This document shows, piece after piece, positions 25,501 through 38,781 of a stretch of DNA of 64,000 nt. The position numbers were made by a program, and so were the translations under genes. A model generated the notes under the pieces. That model had not been told where the DNA came from. It saw only the letters and a list, made by a program, of their open reading frames with translations, and searched no databases. The stretch's first letter is position 1; the number at the start of each line of letters is the position of its first letter. The stretch covers positions 100,481,001 through 100,545,000 of the forward strand of contig NC_060207.1 in NCBI RefSeq assembly GCF_021130785.1. Direction: 5' to 3'. Origin of the DNA: Homalodisca vitripennis. Taxonomy: Eukaryota > Arthropoda > Insecta > Hemiptera > Cicadellidae.

Positions 25501-28500
25501 ATTATAGCCTATAATTTATAAATATAGGCTATAATTATAGCCTATATTTATTGAAAAAACCTTGTTTTTAAATATTTAATTTTTAGAATAAAAATTCCCT
25601 TTTATGGTAATCAGTGTCTTATCAGGTAACAATAAAGATGGAGAACATGGCTAAACCAGTTTTAATGGTGTTAATACAATTTATCTCTTCCCTCAGCACA
25701 TGCATATTAAATTGTTTCCCATAAACTATTTGTATGTGGTTCAAAGATAAAATTTTAATTTATGATAATACATTTTCGTAGTGCACAGAGAATCCCAAGT
25801 TACATTAAGAAAAGAAAATGAAACAAAAATAACTCTTGACAATTCCCAATTAGTTAAATTTTCATTTCCTTTGATCTTTGGCTTGTGGGTTCTTTAACAT
25901 ATTATTATATTCCCTCTTGCTTTTAGTATTGTGCATTATATCAATGTTTTACCTGATTGGAAAGTTCAAATTGTAATATAATGTTACTATTCTTCTTTTT
26001 CAATAATGCTGTAATAAAAGCAACCATTGAAAATTTATATTGTTGTATTGTGAACTCTGTTATTTTAATTAGATACCTGGCAAACGTTCATTTACTCAAG
26101 TAATTTATTCTGCATTTTATTTCAATATATCGTTATTTAAAAATTTTATCCAAGACTACCAAAGAAGTACTCTTTCTAGAAAAATATGTTGCAGCTGTCA
26201 CTTTTCAGCACATTTTTTTTATAATTAAAATTTATATTTAAAACTTATTAAGTAAGGTATGATTTTTACTACACGTATTAGCTCTTTTGAAAACTAAACA
26301 ATTTTTGTATTTAAAGTTTGGCTTTATCGTGAATGGCTGAGAAATGGCACCAAAAATCCTAATTTCCATGACATTTCAAAAAACAAATTTAGGTCATGTT
26401 ACACTAAGGGAACCCCATACATTCAATATTATTATTCACATGATAACATTGAATCGTTGAACTGTTGCTATGAATTCTCATCAGCTGTAGTATGGTTCAC
26501 AACAATTCCAGTCAATGTCAGTATTGCACTGAACTCTGAAGTTTTGTAACAATCTTCTAATGGTAGAAATGCACACTGCATACAATTTGCCCAGCACAGC
26601 ACCATCCTAAGAACTTTTGCTTCCCCATCATAACTGAAACATTTGTATTGCATAATGTTACTCTATGAATGCTTTAGTATGGTTTTTATGTTTCAACTCA
26701 AATTAGCATCACTATTTGTGAGTTTTGAAACTTTTCTATGTATTATTATTTATTGTATTTAGTAAATTATATAAATTAGTTATTTCACTTTAACCAAAAA
26801 TGTGTAATAAAAATACCAAAACCTTTTAATGTAAAGTTGTGCACATAATAGAGTTAATTTAGATTTAGAAAACTAGACTTAAGTTTGACAGTGTCACAGT
26901 CATAACCATGGAAATTTTTATGTCTATATTATTAGGGGAAAATTGATAGATTTTATGTTTTAAAATATAAAGTTTGGAAATAAATATTGAAAACAATTTC
27001 AGTATTATTAATACAATTATAATTCTAAGGACATACCTGATATACTATATGGGTTAGATTGAAATTTGCTCTTCTGATTATCAAAATATTGATAAAAGTA
27101 CACTTTAACATGATAATAATGTTATGATCAGACTCATACTAAATCATTAGATCGTTAATAGCATTTTTTCTGTTTTTGTATCCTTAGTTTGATATTGAAT
27201 CTTGAGGTTCAAAATCTTCATTCAAGAAATAACAGTTATACATATTCTACCATCTACATGATACTATGTCGACACATAGATATGTAAGAGCTATATAAAA
27301 AATAAATTCTTTACATAAGTTTACGTAAAATATGAAAAAGTACATGTATGGTTTACAAACGCTTGGCCACAGAACCTTGTAGGTTTTCTTGAATATTGTT
27401 TTCACAATTTGCAATCATTAACCTGTAATTTAATTTTTACATACTTTAAAACTTGTATACATGTCTGGTAAAACGGACATTGGCTCTTCTTACACATTTA
27501 ATAACATGAGTAAAAGAGGTTATTGGCTATGAAAGGAGTCATATACAATCGTGTTTTAAAATTGCTTTAATAATTTGTTTTACAATCTTTCATAAAGTGC
27601 AAATACACAGAAGTACTATATTTGTAATATGGGCTACACTTACAGTTAACACTGAGGGCTAACCCATTAAAGTTCTCAATCCTTAATTCTTAGTATATTT
27701 ACTTTTTAGGTGATTCAATTTGTGTGAGGATAATATTTGTATTTTATATTTTAATGTGGTTAACAATTTACTGTTTACAAAAATTTCTATTTTAAAGTGT
27801 AAGGTTTTTTCAGTAATACAATTTGCAGCAAGACTTTTAATTATACAAATGTTTGTCTGTCCAAAATTTACATTATATAACTAAAACTATATTAAAGATT
27901 ATTTTGTGAGACTGTAAGAATATTTTATTTTAAAACATATTTTGGATATAAAAGTTCACAATAAAAATGTTATAACTCAGAAACACACACACAAGTACAC
28001 AATACTTTTATCATAAATACTAAAACTCCCAATTTGTTACTAATACTGGACTAATAATTTTCAATAGTAAAAAATTTACCAAAACAGCCAATAGTAAATG
28101 AAAAATGGTAACAAAATAAATTGAATTCAGTTAATATTAGAATAGAGGAACAAAGTATTTATAATTACAATATAATATTTGTGTACTGCAATATACAACT
28201 GTGTTTGAACAAAATAAAACTATGTTATGTACGTTATAGCACTTTCTCAACATTCTTTTAGTTTTGTTTAGTTTTTTTTAACAAGGGAACTGCTTTTTGT
28301 TTTTTTGTTAAAACTCTACTTCTTTATATGTGATTGAAGTTTCTTCAAAGAATATAATGTCAAAGTAATGCATGTTACGTCTCGAGATATTTAATAAGTT
28401 CTTTAGTAGTGTTCAATCATGGCTCATTCGCCTCTCCACTTACCACAACAGGTGTGCTTTATAAACTATTGCTGCAAAAATTGTGTACTGCATTAAATTT

Positions 28501-31500
28501 TCTCAAGCAACAAATGTATTATTAACAATACTGCATTATTCTATTAGTTCTGATCACTTTACAAGTTACAATAATTAGAAAACATTTTAAATCACCGTAA
28601 TGATTCCAAGTTGATAAAAAAATGTATTTTAGTGTATTTATTTATTTTTTGTAATATAAGTGGATAAACCATGTGTGGATAAAAGAGAATAAATGGAAGT
28701 GCAAGAGATTCAAAACAAGAATAAGGTCAATTAGTTATTAAACTTATTTTGTTAATTGTTGTGATATGAAATAAAACAAAAACAACACCTGCAATTAATA
28801 TCTTGATTAATATTATTTATTGTTCCTTCATATTGCACCAATATTTGAATAGTAAAAAAATTTCATATATTTTAGAACTGTAACGTTTTTAGAGTATTTT
28901 CTTATTTCAAATATAATTTATTTTAGTACAATTTTTATTTGTAGTAAATTTAAATTTTTTACCTTGCTTTATTAGTAATGGTGTAGTAAAAAAGTTGAGT
29001 AAGAATGTTGTCGTTTGGCAACTGTGAAATCTTTTCATTAACTTTAACTGATTTACAACAAATCTAGCTCTTAGTTTAATAAGGAAAATGCTTCAAAAAG
29101 ATTGACTAATGGAATGTGTACAGCAAACCAGTGTTGTTTATGTAAATATTTTATCATCAATAACCTTGTAGTATTAACAGTTAAATTAAAAGAAGTGTCA
29201 ATTATAAATATACATAAATTTGAATTTCTAAATGCTAAAAATATTCAAAATGTTGAATTTTAATCATGGAACTTATTTCAAATGGTTATAGGTGTAATTA
29301 ATTGTTAAAGAGTAATTACTCTTTGAATATGTAGCAAGTAATGAAACATTATGTTTGTGAGTATGGTTGTAATAATTATAATTATGTTTTTATTTACACA
29401 TTATAGACAGGGTATTTTGTATAATGTACCACTTAGCTTCATAGAAGGCTTATGTTCAAAAGAAATATTTGTGTTTATTACCTGTTAATTAAAATTATTA
29501 TAATAATTTATTTACTAACATATACCATTTATTGCTATCAAAAACTATTTAGTATGAAGGTAAAATTCAACACATCAACAAATATGTTAGGTTTATAAAC
29601 TATAACTATTTATTTAACTATATATTATTAGAATTCTGAAAATTGTATATCTTGACAATAAGAATGCCAATGTGAACATTATGTTTTATAATTTTTTATT
29701 ATTATTTTTAATCTGGATAAAGTAAATAAGCTATTGTCAATAAATTGTCATACTATTTAACTACATTAGTTTACATGTTAACCACTTGTGGACCAAAAAA
29801 AAAAACGAAAGGCTTGTTGGTTTTACTTCAGATTTACAGTTTTTGTTATTTTCAAGTAAAACGTGGGTAAATTAGTTTGAGTGCCTGATATTTTAACCTC
29901 AATTTTGCCGTTTTTACTTTTTAATTTATATTTCTTTGTAACAAAAAATAGTGCATTAATATTTCCAGTTTTGGCTGTTAAAAATAATGCTACTTATAAT
30001 TATTAAAAATTTCAATACTACAGATTACAATGATGTAGTATTAGTTTTATTTGTGTTATGTGTAACTTGAATATTACGCTTATATTCTAATCTATACTAT
30101 TAAGACTACTTAACATTTTACAACTTAATTTAATATTACATAGTTAAGTAGTTACGCATTTATAATTAGTAGTTGCTGGCCAAACTATTTGTTCAAATAG
30201 ATATTGTAAATACAGTACAATATACATTTTTGTTATTTACATTGTTTTTATTTATTTATTTTTCTTATTACTATCAGATTCAGTCAAATATTCTATAGCT
30301 TTAATTAATTTATATAGTTACAATGTATTATATAGTTTGTACAAATGTCATTTCAAAATTACAGTATAGTATAGAATGTTTTGAGTGTTCATTGAAACCA
30401 TGTTTGTAAATAAACTTACATTTTATCAACACGAAACATGTCATTGCAAAGTTTCCCTATTAAGTTCCCATAGGATAAATTATCTATTGCTATTACCCAC
30501 ATTGTAACACCTGAGAAGGGATGGGTGAAATGTGCACTGATCCTACTCTCTAGAACATTTTGTGCGGTTTATTTTCAAAATTATGATAAAATGCATTTAA
30601 GGACAATTTTTCTAACTCTCTATTTTATATGTGCAGCAGAAGTAAACATTGTTTTTGACTTCTTATGGAATTCACAAACACAGTTTCAAGTTGATAATAG
30701 TTTCATGTTACAAAAGACAGAATTCTGTCTCTGCCATGCAATGTCATGAGTTTGTGTCATAAATTGTTAAATTTATTAATGGAATATGAAGCTGAGACAG
30801 AGCAGTGAATCAAAATGGATTTTTTACATATTTCTGGAAAGGAATGTAAGATATGGTATGGGAACAGAGGAACCAGTTGTGTGATCCACGTTCTCGAAGG
30901 TGGCTTAAGAAAAGAATGAAAAATAACTCCATAACTGTGTAAAAACTTTATATTTCTGATTGTTTAATCAAAGATGTTAATTGAAAACATTATATAGAAG
31001 TTAGAAAAACAACTGAATTCAACTTATCTTGATTTAATTATTTGCAGAATAACATCAGTTTTAATAGTCTAGGAACCTAGGGACTATTTGTATTGTATAT
31101 ATACACAATATGATTTATCTTGAAGTCAATAAAAAAAAATTCCTTAAGAAAGAAATTTTTCGTCAGCCCTGCTCATTTTGATGGAAGTTGAAATGGGAAG
31201 GTATCAAAAATATGGAATGATAATTTTTTCAAATTATACTATTATTAACTTGACACATTTAAAACTTACCATCAGACTAATAGATAAATGTTAAATCAGC
31301 ACCAGCTAACCATACGCAGACTTGTAAATGGCGACTTGCAGTCCTGTTATCTAGTTGTATGAGAATAATATACTTTGAGTATTATTGATGTGTCTTATAA
31401 TCAGTTTTAAGTGTATCAAGCTAGAAAAAATATAATCTGAGAAAAAAATTATCATTTCATTTTTTAACCTTTTTGATAACCCTCCCATTTCTACCTCCAC

Positions 31501-31850
31501 CAAAATTAGCGTGACTGATGATTGATTACTTTCTTAAGTGCAAACTAAACAAATTTGGTGATGATCGTCGACTATAGATGTTTCTTTTCTCAATTGAAAT
31601 ACAATATTTTGGTGTAGGTTTCATCATTTTTTGGTTCTACTTTTTAGTTAGGAGTAAGTCACAAGAATTATAGCGGAATCAAACAAGAAAACACAAACAA
31701 GTAAACAGAGCAGTGTCTATGTATGCATTATTTTGTCTATCATCAAGAACAGTATGGCATATGTGTGAGATAATTAACAAGTTCATCTACTGAATAGGTA
31801 CAGTCAGATTTGGAAAGTTTCACTCTACATGTTTGACCAGAAGTAGAATA
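22600..31850. other. Long AT-rich gene-free flank
   Basis: About 9 kb of very AT-rich DNA downstream of INPP4 with no ORF of credible composition, no splice-coherent exon set and no transposon domain that I can recognise. Part of it may be a long 3' UTR of INPP4. Confidence 0.55.
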
Positions 31851-31860
31851 TAATACCGCT

Positions 31861-31955
31861 TCTTTACCTAAGTAGGCATCTTGGTCATATGTATGTCTGT
31901 ATTTTCTTGATCGGGGTAACAAGGCAAACTCAACTACAGCCCGGAAATACAATTC
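31861..31955 (+). repeat. Fragment related to the Helitron-like family
   Basis: The stretch AAGTAGGCATCTTGGTC, then TATTTTCTTGATCGGGGTAAC and AAGGCAAACTCAACTAC, resembles the internal repeated block of the Helitron-like copies at 18.7-19.1 kb and 37.1 kb. No termini are seen, so this is a broken fragment. Confidence 0.5.
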
Positions 31956-33559
31956 ATTTGAACTAAACATACTACTCGTAATACACACATATAATCTAAA
32001 AATAGCACAAGTTCAGGATAGCAAAATTTCATGTAGTTATGGGAAGAATGAGCATAGTCCTAGTTGACTGTCCCTTAATAAATTTATCTACACTTATAAA
32101 AACATTTTTAAGTATAACTTTGTGAATGATCATTATCACACCAGACTACAAGAACCCCTAAACTCGATTCTTGGTACTGAGTGTACAGGGAGTTGAAATT
32201 TTGTAAAAAATTCTCAGAATTATTTTTTTTATGGGGAGACAGAGCGACCTACTCTTAGATCCCAGTTTCCGATTTGTAGTGAATAGTTTTTATTTGTATC
32301 ATGTTGAATTAAAATATGTACATTTCATAAACCAAAACTAATATTTTTAAATTAAGGATAGTTAAATTATAGATGTGAATAATCTGGTGTTTACTGCACA
32401 ATATTCAGTGAAATGTATTAAATATGGACAAGAGATTTGGATTTTGATTGATGCTCCATCTTCTGTATGAGGTGAGTATCTAGGAAAACATCTTCCTTAG
32501 TAGTAAAGTGAGATTTTGACCCTAAAAATTTATGTCATTGGAGTTAGAAGACACATCCTTAATACACAGTCTCTACATGATCAAAGTGGCATTATTAAAT
32601 ATGTTCCATTATGTAGGTTGTAAAATATAATGGAGACAAAACGAAGAAATTCCAGCTCTTGAGAAAAGAAGAGATTTCTGAGGTGTCCCTAGAAGAAGAA
32701 ATCTTCCCTATAATGGTTCATACACCTTTATAAGGAAAATTATGATCATAAGCGTATCTAGGATGACCAAAAGAAGGGAGCTACCACTACAAATTTTCCG
32801 ACCTTCCTGTCAAGCTGGGATACGGGAGCACTCCCTTAGAATATGTTAATAATTTAAAAGGATTTATAATTTTTTTATTATGCTAATAATATTTAAAAGT
32901 TTAAGTTTCATAGTCGTCTGAAAGTGTAGTATTTATCCTTCTGCTAGTGCTAGCTTCTGTACTTTATAGTGCAATATATTGTCACATCACTGATGAAAGA
33001 TGAAGAATCGACTCAACATTCATAAGATATCCCTTACACACTATGCAAACAATGTGAAGACCGCCGCATTATCTATGTTGCACAGATCAAGGAATGGCCC
33101 ATACCAGAGACCAATAACTCTCTCTGTCTTAGCAATCATGGATTGATTTCCTGAGCAGCAGCATTCTTCACATAGCACATTTTGCAGCGTTCAGTGAAAT
33201 ATTCAAAGTGCTATTGTTGTTGTTGTCCATGAATAATATCTGAAAAGGTTCATAGAGAACGCAGTGACCCCTGTATATATCCATCATTCCCGCTTTGTTT
33301 ACCGATAAATGTCGCACAACCTGAATGTTTCATGTGACAACAAATTTTAGCGTTAAATAACATATGTGCTCACAGACTATAGCATTATCAAAGACGATTG
33401 GCTTTAGAGGTGTTAGTGATATGGCAGTCATTACAATGTGGTTGGAGGTTGGTAGTTGAGGTCCATTTACTTTGTTGGTTGTCTTTTGCTTAGGAATTGA
33501 TTAACTGACTTGTATATCATAGATATCCCACAGATCGGCTAAGGGCATCTGATCTTCGT
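31956..33559. other. Gene-free AT-rich stretch
   Basis: No credible gene is visible. The 33.0-33.5 kb part may contain more decayed retroelement sequence, since it adjoins an RNase H remnant, but I could not align it to a domain with confidence. Confidence 0.4.
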
Positions 33560-33859
33560 TGAAGATTTGCCCTAAAGCTTCATTACCTCTAAATCCAGCA
33601 TGACCTCGGATACAACACAAAGTGAGGTTGTTGAACCAACCCAACTTGTAGACTGCAATCTAATAATACTTGATGAACTCAAATGAGCTGGCTCTAAAGA
33701 TCGCCTCTCTATCTATGAAAATGCAGATTTTTTTGTATTTGACCCCAATTCTCAGGTTCTTATAGAAATACTCCATGACTTTGGCCTGGGACGATACTCA
33801 GAACCCAAACAAAGTGCTCCCCCTGAATCCTCGCACCAGTTCTCTGTCTTCGATATGTC
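33560..33859 (-). pseudogene. Decayed RNase H domain of a non-LTR retroelement
   Basis: Read on the minus strand, the segment gives DISKTENW...SGGALC (compare the DGSKTE.GAGAG start of retroelement RNase H), then CIFIDREAIFRASS (compare SDSQAAIRAL), a stop, and CIRGHAGFRGNEALGQ (compare VPGHSGIRGNEIAD). The order and spacing fit RNase H of I/R1/LOA-type elements. The catalytic Asp of the middle motif is displaced and at least one stop interrupts the frame, so it is a fossil. No intact RT was seen next to it. Confidence 0.6.
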
Positions 33860-34466
33860 AATACCTAGGATTTATTCTATGTCACAGTAAGGAAGGGGAA
33901 TTTGTGCTGAATTATTTCTTGTATTGAGGTCTCAAAATATATTGTACAGTAGGATAATAGTTACTAATAATATGGTAATTTCTTTACACGTTGTTATAAA
34001 CATGTTTTGAATCTCATAATGATTTCAACAATGGATACTGGGGATTTTTTCGTACAGCTATCTGTATTTTGGGGTGATTAAAAATTTTTCTCTTCCATAC
34101 AGCAAAATATGCAATCCATAAAATAACCAGATAACTATGTTCTCTTGAAGTCAAACACTGTTTAATCTTTATAAAACACATTGAAATCTCAATAATACAT
34201 GTATTATAAATGCAAAAGTGACTTTGTTTATTTGTTTTGCTTTCACGAATACACCATTCAACCAATTGTACTGAAATTCTATATGGACATTCTTATGGTC
34301 CTTGGTATGAATATAGGGCCTATTCTTATTTCGAAAATCCTTCCAGGCTACGCCCCACTGGTCTCTAAAGCAGTTAAAAATCCCATCTTGGTCTCTAATG
34401 TTGTGAAATATTAATTGATAGAGCCTGTTACATGTAATCAACTGTTCTTTGTACACACTGTATTAT

Positions 34467-34568
34467 GCCAGCATAACCATATGTTTCATTAATTTGACCA
34501 CTATTTTAAATTTGTTTACATTTATGTGGTAAAAACAAAAGAAAAGAAACAACACTTCTTATTTCAAC
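34467..34568 (+). repeat. Dispersed repeat copy B
   Basis: Same orientation and about the same length as 15495-15598 (GCATAACCATATGTTT ... CACTTCTTATTTCAAC). The preceding 34.2-34.45 kb (CACGAATACACCATTCAACC...GGGCCTATTCTTATTTCG) also looks like interspersed-repeat sequence, so the full element may start near 34.2 kb. Confidence 0.55.
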
Positions 34569-36480
34569 ATCACAACAAGAAGGCAAACCAATGAATTTAT
34601 TCTGGATTTTACATAATGCACTAATTTGTAAATGTATACATGTCAGGTATTGAGTTTGGTTTCCTTAAACATTGTCGGACGGCATATTTACAGTAGCTGA
34701 AGGAACAAAAAACGGAGGGACTGGGCATTATCATGAGTCAACAAACCATTTGCTCTGTGACTAGAATTCGAGGAAACAAGCGATCATAGTGAGTTCATAT
34801 AGTAGATTTTGATTTTAACTGTTATAAGATACAAATATAGTAATTTTCCAAGGTTAAGTGCAAGAAGATAGGGAAATGCCTTCATATGAGTTGAGAAATG
34901 CTGTCTTTTATTTAGTTTTGGCAATGTTGACTTTATAGAACAAGTTTAAGTATTGAAAGTTATGAACTGTATGTTTTTGTTAAATAAAGTTGGACACTTT
35001 AATTAAATTGTAGATGTTATTAATCTTAATTGTACTAAATAGTTGGTGTAAGTTTTTACAAATAAAAACAAATGTTTTGTGTTTAATCATCATTGTTCAA
35101 TTGATTCCCAGCTGTGCCAGTTCCTTGCCCCACCCTTGATACTATTAATGTGCAAATTTTAAAATTATACTGGCATTTATAATAAGACTAATATTTGAAC
35201 TATTAAATAGGAGTGTTTTATCTATCAATATATAAAAGTGCTATCTGTTGTTTTATTGAGTACATTCACAGAATTTTTAGTTGTTTTAAGCTATACAAAG
35301 TGTATATTGTTTCTTTGTCTCACACATGACATGGTTTAGGAGTATTAATAATAACTTTAGTTCAGTTAGAAACAGCTCTCTGAAATTGTAATCAGTATTT
35401 TAATAACTATTAATGAATATAAAAGTACAATCTTTTCTGTATTTAAAAATAATACTGAATATATTGACTTTGGAATGCATAAAAGCATTTCCAACCGTCC
35501 CACCCAACAATGAAATTGCTCACCAAATTTAAATTTTTGTATGAATATAATTTTTCTTAAATTATTTTTTAAGTATTATTTAATTGTATAGTATTCAAAG
35601 AAGAGATGAAATACATCTGTCACTGCCTGAAGTATTATCAATGTGGCAAACAACATACACAGTAATAAATAGTAAATAAGTTACACAATAGTATTAAAAT
35701 TATTTTTATTGAAAATAAACTTTAACATTACCATAGTACTAAAAGTTCACTAAAGCAATTTAGAACAGTAATATGAGTATTTCTGCCACACAGGCCTGAT
35801 ATAAATGCCAGGCCTATTATGGTCTTCTAGTCAAAGGTATTACTAAACCTTAGTATATTTATTTTTTAAACTAGCTAATAAAAATAGTAATTCATCACCT
35901 GACATGAATATAAATGTTAGAAATGTAAAATGTCTTGATATTCAAATATTTCAACAATGGATTTATTACCTTGAAAACAATAAAAGATGTACTGGTACTG
36001 TACTTAGATGATTTCAATTAATTAATTACACTTCATCAAACAGGTAATCTTCTGAAATCCTTACTGAATGTTAAAATCCTCATAAAATCAGAGATGCTTT
36101 TGAATAAATCTCTATCTTCGCACCCTATTCTGTATAGTTTCACCATGCCTGGAATAGGCTGCATATGCTCTCTGTAGTCTACCATGAAAGAAAATTAATT
36201 CTAAATATAGTGTTATTTAATTATTTCACGGTGGAAAAGAAATTAAGAATTCTTGACTTACACAAAGTCAGAACTATTACCATATGATCTGTTGTTACAC
36301 ATAACTATTTGGTACTGGCAGGTGTATCTAGCTATACTTGACTGTCCTTCAATACAGCAGCACATGTCTTGTGTTGTACTGAAAGTTGTTAACAGTATAC
36401 AATAGCAAGAGAGGATCTTAATGAAACATGTTGTCTGCATCAGTTATATCTAACTAGCCCAACGGTATATCTGTATATAT
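34569..36480. other. Gene-free AT-rich stretch
   Basis: No coding segment, RNA gene or recognisable transposon domain was found. Confidence 0.5.
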
Positions 36481-36488
36481 ATCAAAAG

Positions 36489-36531
<43 letters not shown>

Positions 36532-37456
36532 TATATTTATTTATTGTGTGCGTGTTTATTTCACTGAACTCCTCCTAAACGACTACACCGATTTTTACGA
36601 AATTTTGTGTGTGTGTTGAAGGGGATTCGAGAATGGTTTAGATTTACAACTCTGTTCAATTTAAATTTTTTATTTAATTAATGTTTTATTTATAAATTGT
36701 TGATTTTAGAATGTTCTACCTTCGATCCAGCAAACTGCGCTATGACACGTAACACAAAGTGAACTGATACTTGACAGCTGTGAATACTTTCAGATGAAGT
36801 TCATCAAAGAGGCAAAAACATTTGTTTACATTTAAAATTTAGAATACTATTATTGTAAAGTGCTAGATCAGCAGTGTAATGAAGATTGCATAGAAGTTAT
36901 TGCCTAATTTTAAATTTAGATTGTACCATTGATCAATAAACTAATGCAATGAAAATACTATTAAACACTGTTATAAAAACCGCCTCATTGTACAGAGCCG
37001 TGAATGTTTGTACATAAGGTAATCAAATTTGGTTAGATCGAAGGTAAATGAAAAGAGCCAAAAAAGATGCTTTATGATCGAAATTGATTTTCGATGATAC
37101 ATTTTCTTGATCGGAGCACAAGGCAAACTCCACAACAATACTGGAAATATCTTAGACAGAAAATTAATTTTAACAGACCGAATTTGATTCTTTATAACCT
37201 AATTAGTTTATTGAGACTCATCCATATAAATTAATTGTACTGAATAACTTTATCACCACCTAGCAAAAACCACGAAAGATAGAGGCATGAAATATGGTGG
37301 TTCGCACCTTCAGAATGCGCCCAAGAGGCTCACGAAGGGCTGACTATCAATAAAATTATCTCAGGAATTTTTAGAATGTGACAGAAAAAGAATACATGAA
37401 TACAGTGTACTGTTTTTCAACAGGAAATTGCGTGCGAAGCCGCGGGCAACTGCTAG
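36480..37456 (+). mobile_element. Non-autonomous Helitron-like element, copy 2, inserted in (TA)n
   Basis: The 3' end reads TGCGTGCGAAGCCGCGGGCA then ACTG and CTAG|TATATA (CTAG at 37453-37456), nearly identical to the end of copy 1. A (TA)n tract lies at 36492-36523 and another directly follows the CTAG. This fits Helitron insertion between A and T in a TA-rich target. The start region has CTCCTAAACGACTACACCG, a phrase common in such elements. The body is colinear with copy 1 but shorter. The 5' boundary is hidden by the AT repeat. Confidence 0.65.
36492..36523. repeat. (AT)n microsatellite
   Basis: About 32 bp of uninterrupted AT dinucleotides at the left side of the second Helitron-like copy. 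Confidence 0.9.
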
Positions 37457-37480
37457 TATATATATATATATATATATATT

Positions 37481-38729
37481 CACAGTCACAGGTCTATAAA
37501 ATACCTTTGATAGATAGATGTAAAAAATCTTCATCACTCCATTAGGAAATATAAACATTTAAATCGGTTATTTTACCAAGTTTAGAGAAACAGCTAATTA
37601 GATATTTCACAAATAAAATTGTTCTTATCAGTGAAATTTCTACATTATTTTGCTCTACAATTTCAAATATTCTCAAAATTCTAAAGTCCATTGTACCTGT
37701 CTACTTGTTTCACTACAAATCGTGAATCACTTCCTATAGCTTTGCTGTTCTCCCTTTAGTCGAATTCACAATGGTTTGATATTTTTCCGTACCATAAAGC
37801 GCGCGAATGGCGCTACACCTGCAAACTTCATTATCGACATTGACTAGCGCTACTTGTAGCGGAATAGTGAACTACATCGTTTGACGTTTTCCTCAAATTA
37901 TCGCTTTTATAGTCATATAAAACTAATAAATCTAACATTAATTTATCGAATCATATAATGCCTGCATTCCAAAATAATGTTGCTATGTATATTTAATGTT
38001 GAAGCATTTATTATTTTATATAATATCATTAACTTTTTAAATTAAGAATTTCCTTCTCAATGAGTTAAATAACTGAACAATATGCTATATACGATTACCA
38101 CTAACGTTTCGTTAAGAATTTTTATTCTTGCTCTTTTAAGTTTCTCAAGAAAGAGTCGGCGCAAGCTGACTCAAATCATAGTATGATACCAAAGACCAAG
38201 TGAGGAGAGGAATGGAGATGATTTTTGTACTTTCGTATGAAATATTATTCCCATGCAGTGGTGTAATGTTAGGATCATCTGACTGATCCGACTCAGTCGT
38301 TGATCCGGTCATCAGTGCAGGGTTATTGAGACTTCCCGCTAGAGCGTGTTATACCGGTTGTCGTTTTGACCGAGTGAACGAAATACAAATGTATTAAATT
38401 ACTAAAAATCAAACAAACACATTGCTCGTATGAAAATAGTTTTTTTAATAACATATTTTAGACATCTAACCGATTTAGTTCCCACCACTTTTCATAATAC
38501 CCAAGCTCCCTTCTCTCTCCCGTCGAGTACTACAATACGGTTTTATTCTTAGTGAACGACTGAAAGAAATGAATGATTTTGAGGACCTATTGTAACCTAA
38601 CGTTTATTATACATTAATGCGTACATTGATACATACATAACTTCTCTGTTTTGTCTAATAAGGTTTACTAAAAATATTGTTATTTCCCTAAAGAACTAAC
38701 GGTAAAATTACAAAATATATGTGTATGTG

Positions 38730-38730
<1 letters not shown>
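37481..38730. other. Gene-free stretch
   Basis: No gene was recognised. The 37.78-38.5 kb part is locally less AT-rich (CGCGCGAATGGCGCTACACC and similar) and may be old repeat or regulatory DNA, but nothing specific can be supported. Confidence 0.4.

Positions 38731-38731
<1 letters not shown>

Positions 38732-38780
<49 letters not shown>
38732..38780. repeat. (TA)n microsatellite
   Basis: About 49 bp of TA dinucleotides. It abuts the 3' end of the Penelope-like fragment. Confidence 0.95.

Positions 38781-38781
<1 letters not shown>

Noticed and set aside
22600..31850. Search for a second gene in the AT-rich flank
   Set aside because: Only short AT-rich ORFs are present. No coherent splice sites or protein-like composition were found.
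34014..34456. Overlapping ORFs at 34.0-34.45 kb
   Set aside because: They fall in interspersed-repeat-like sequence, and none shows protein-like conservation that I can recognise.
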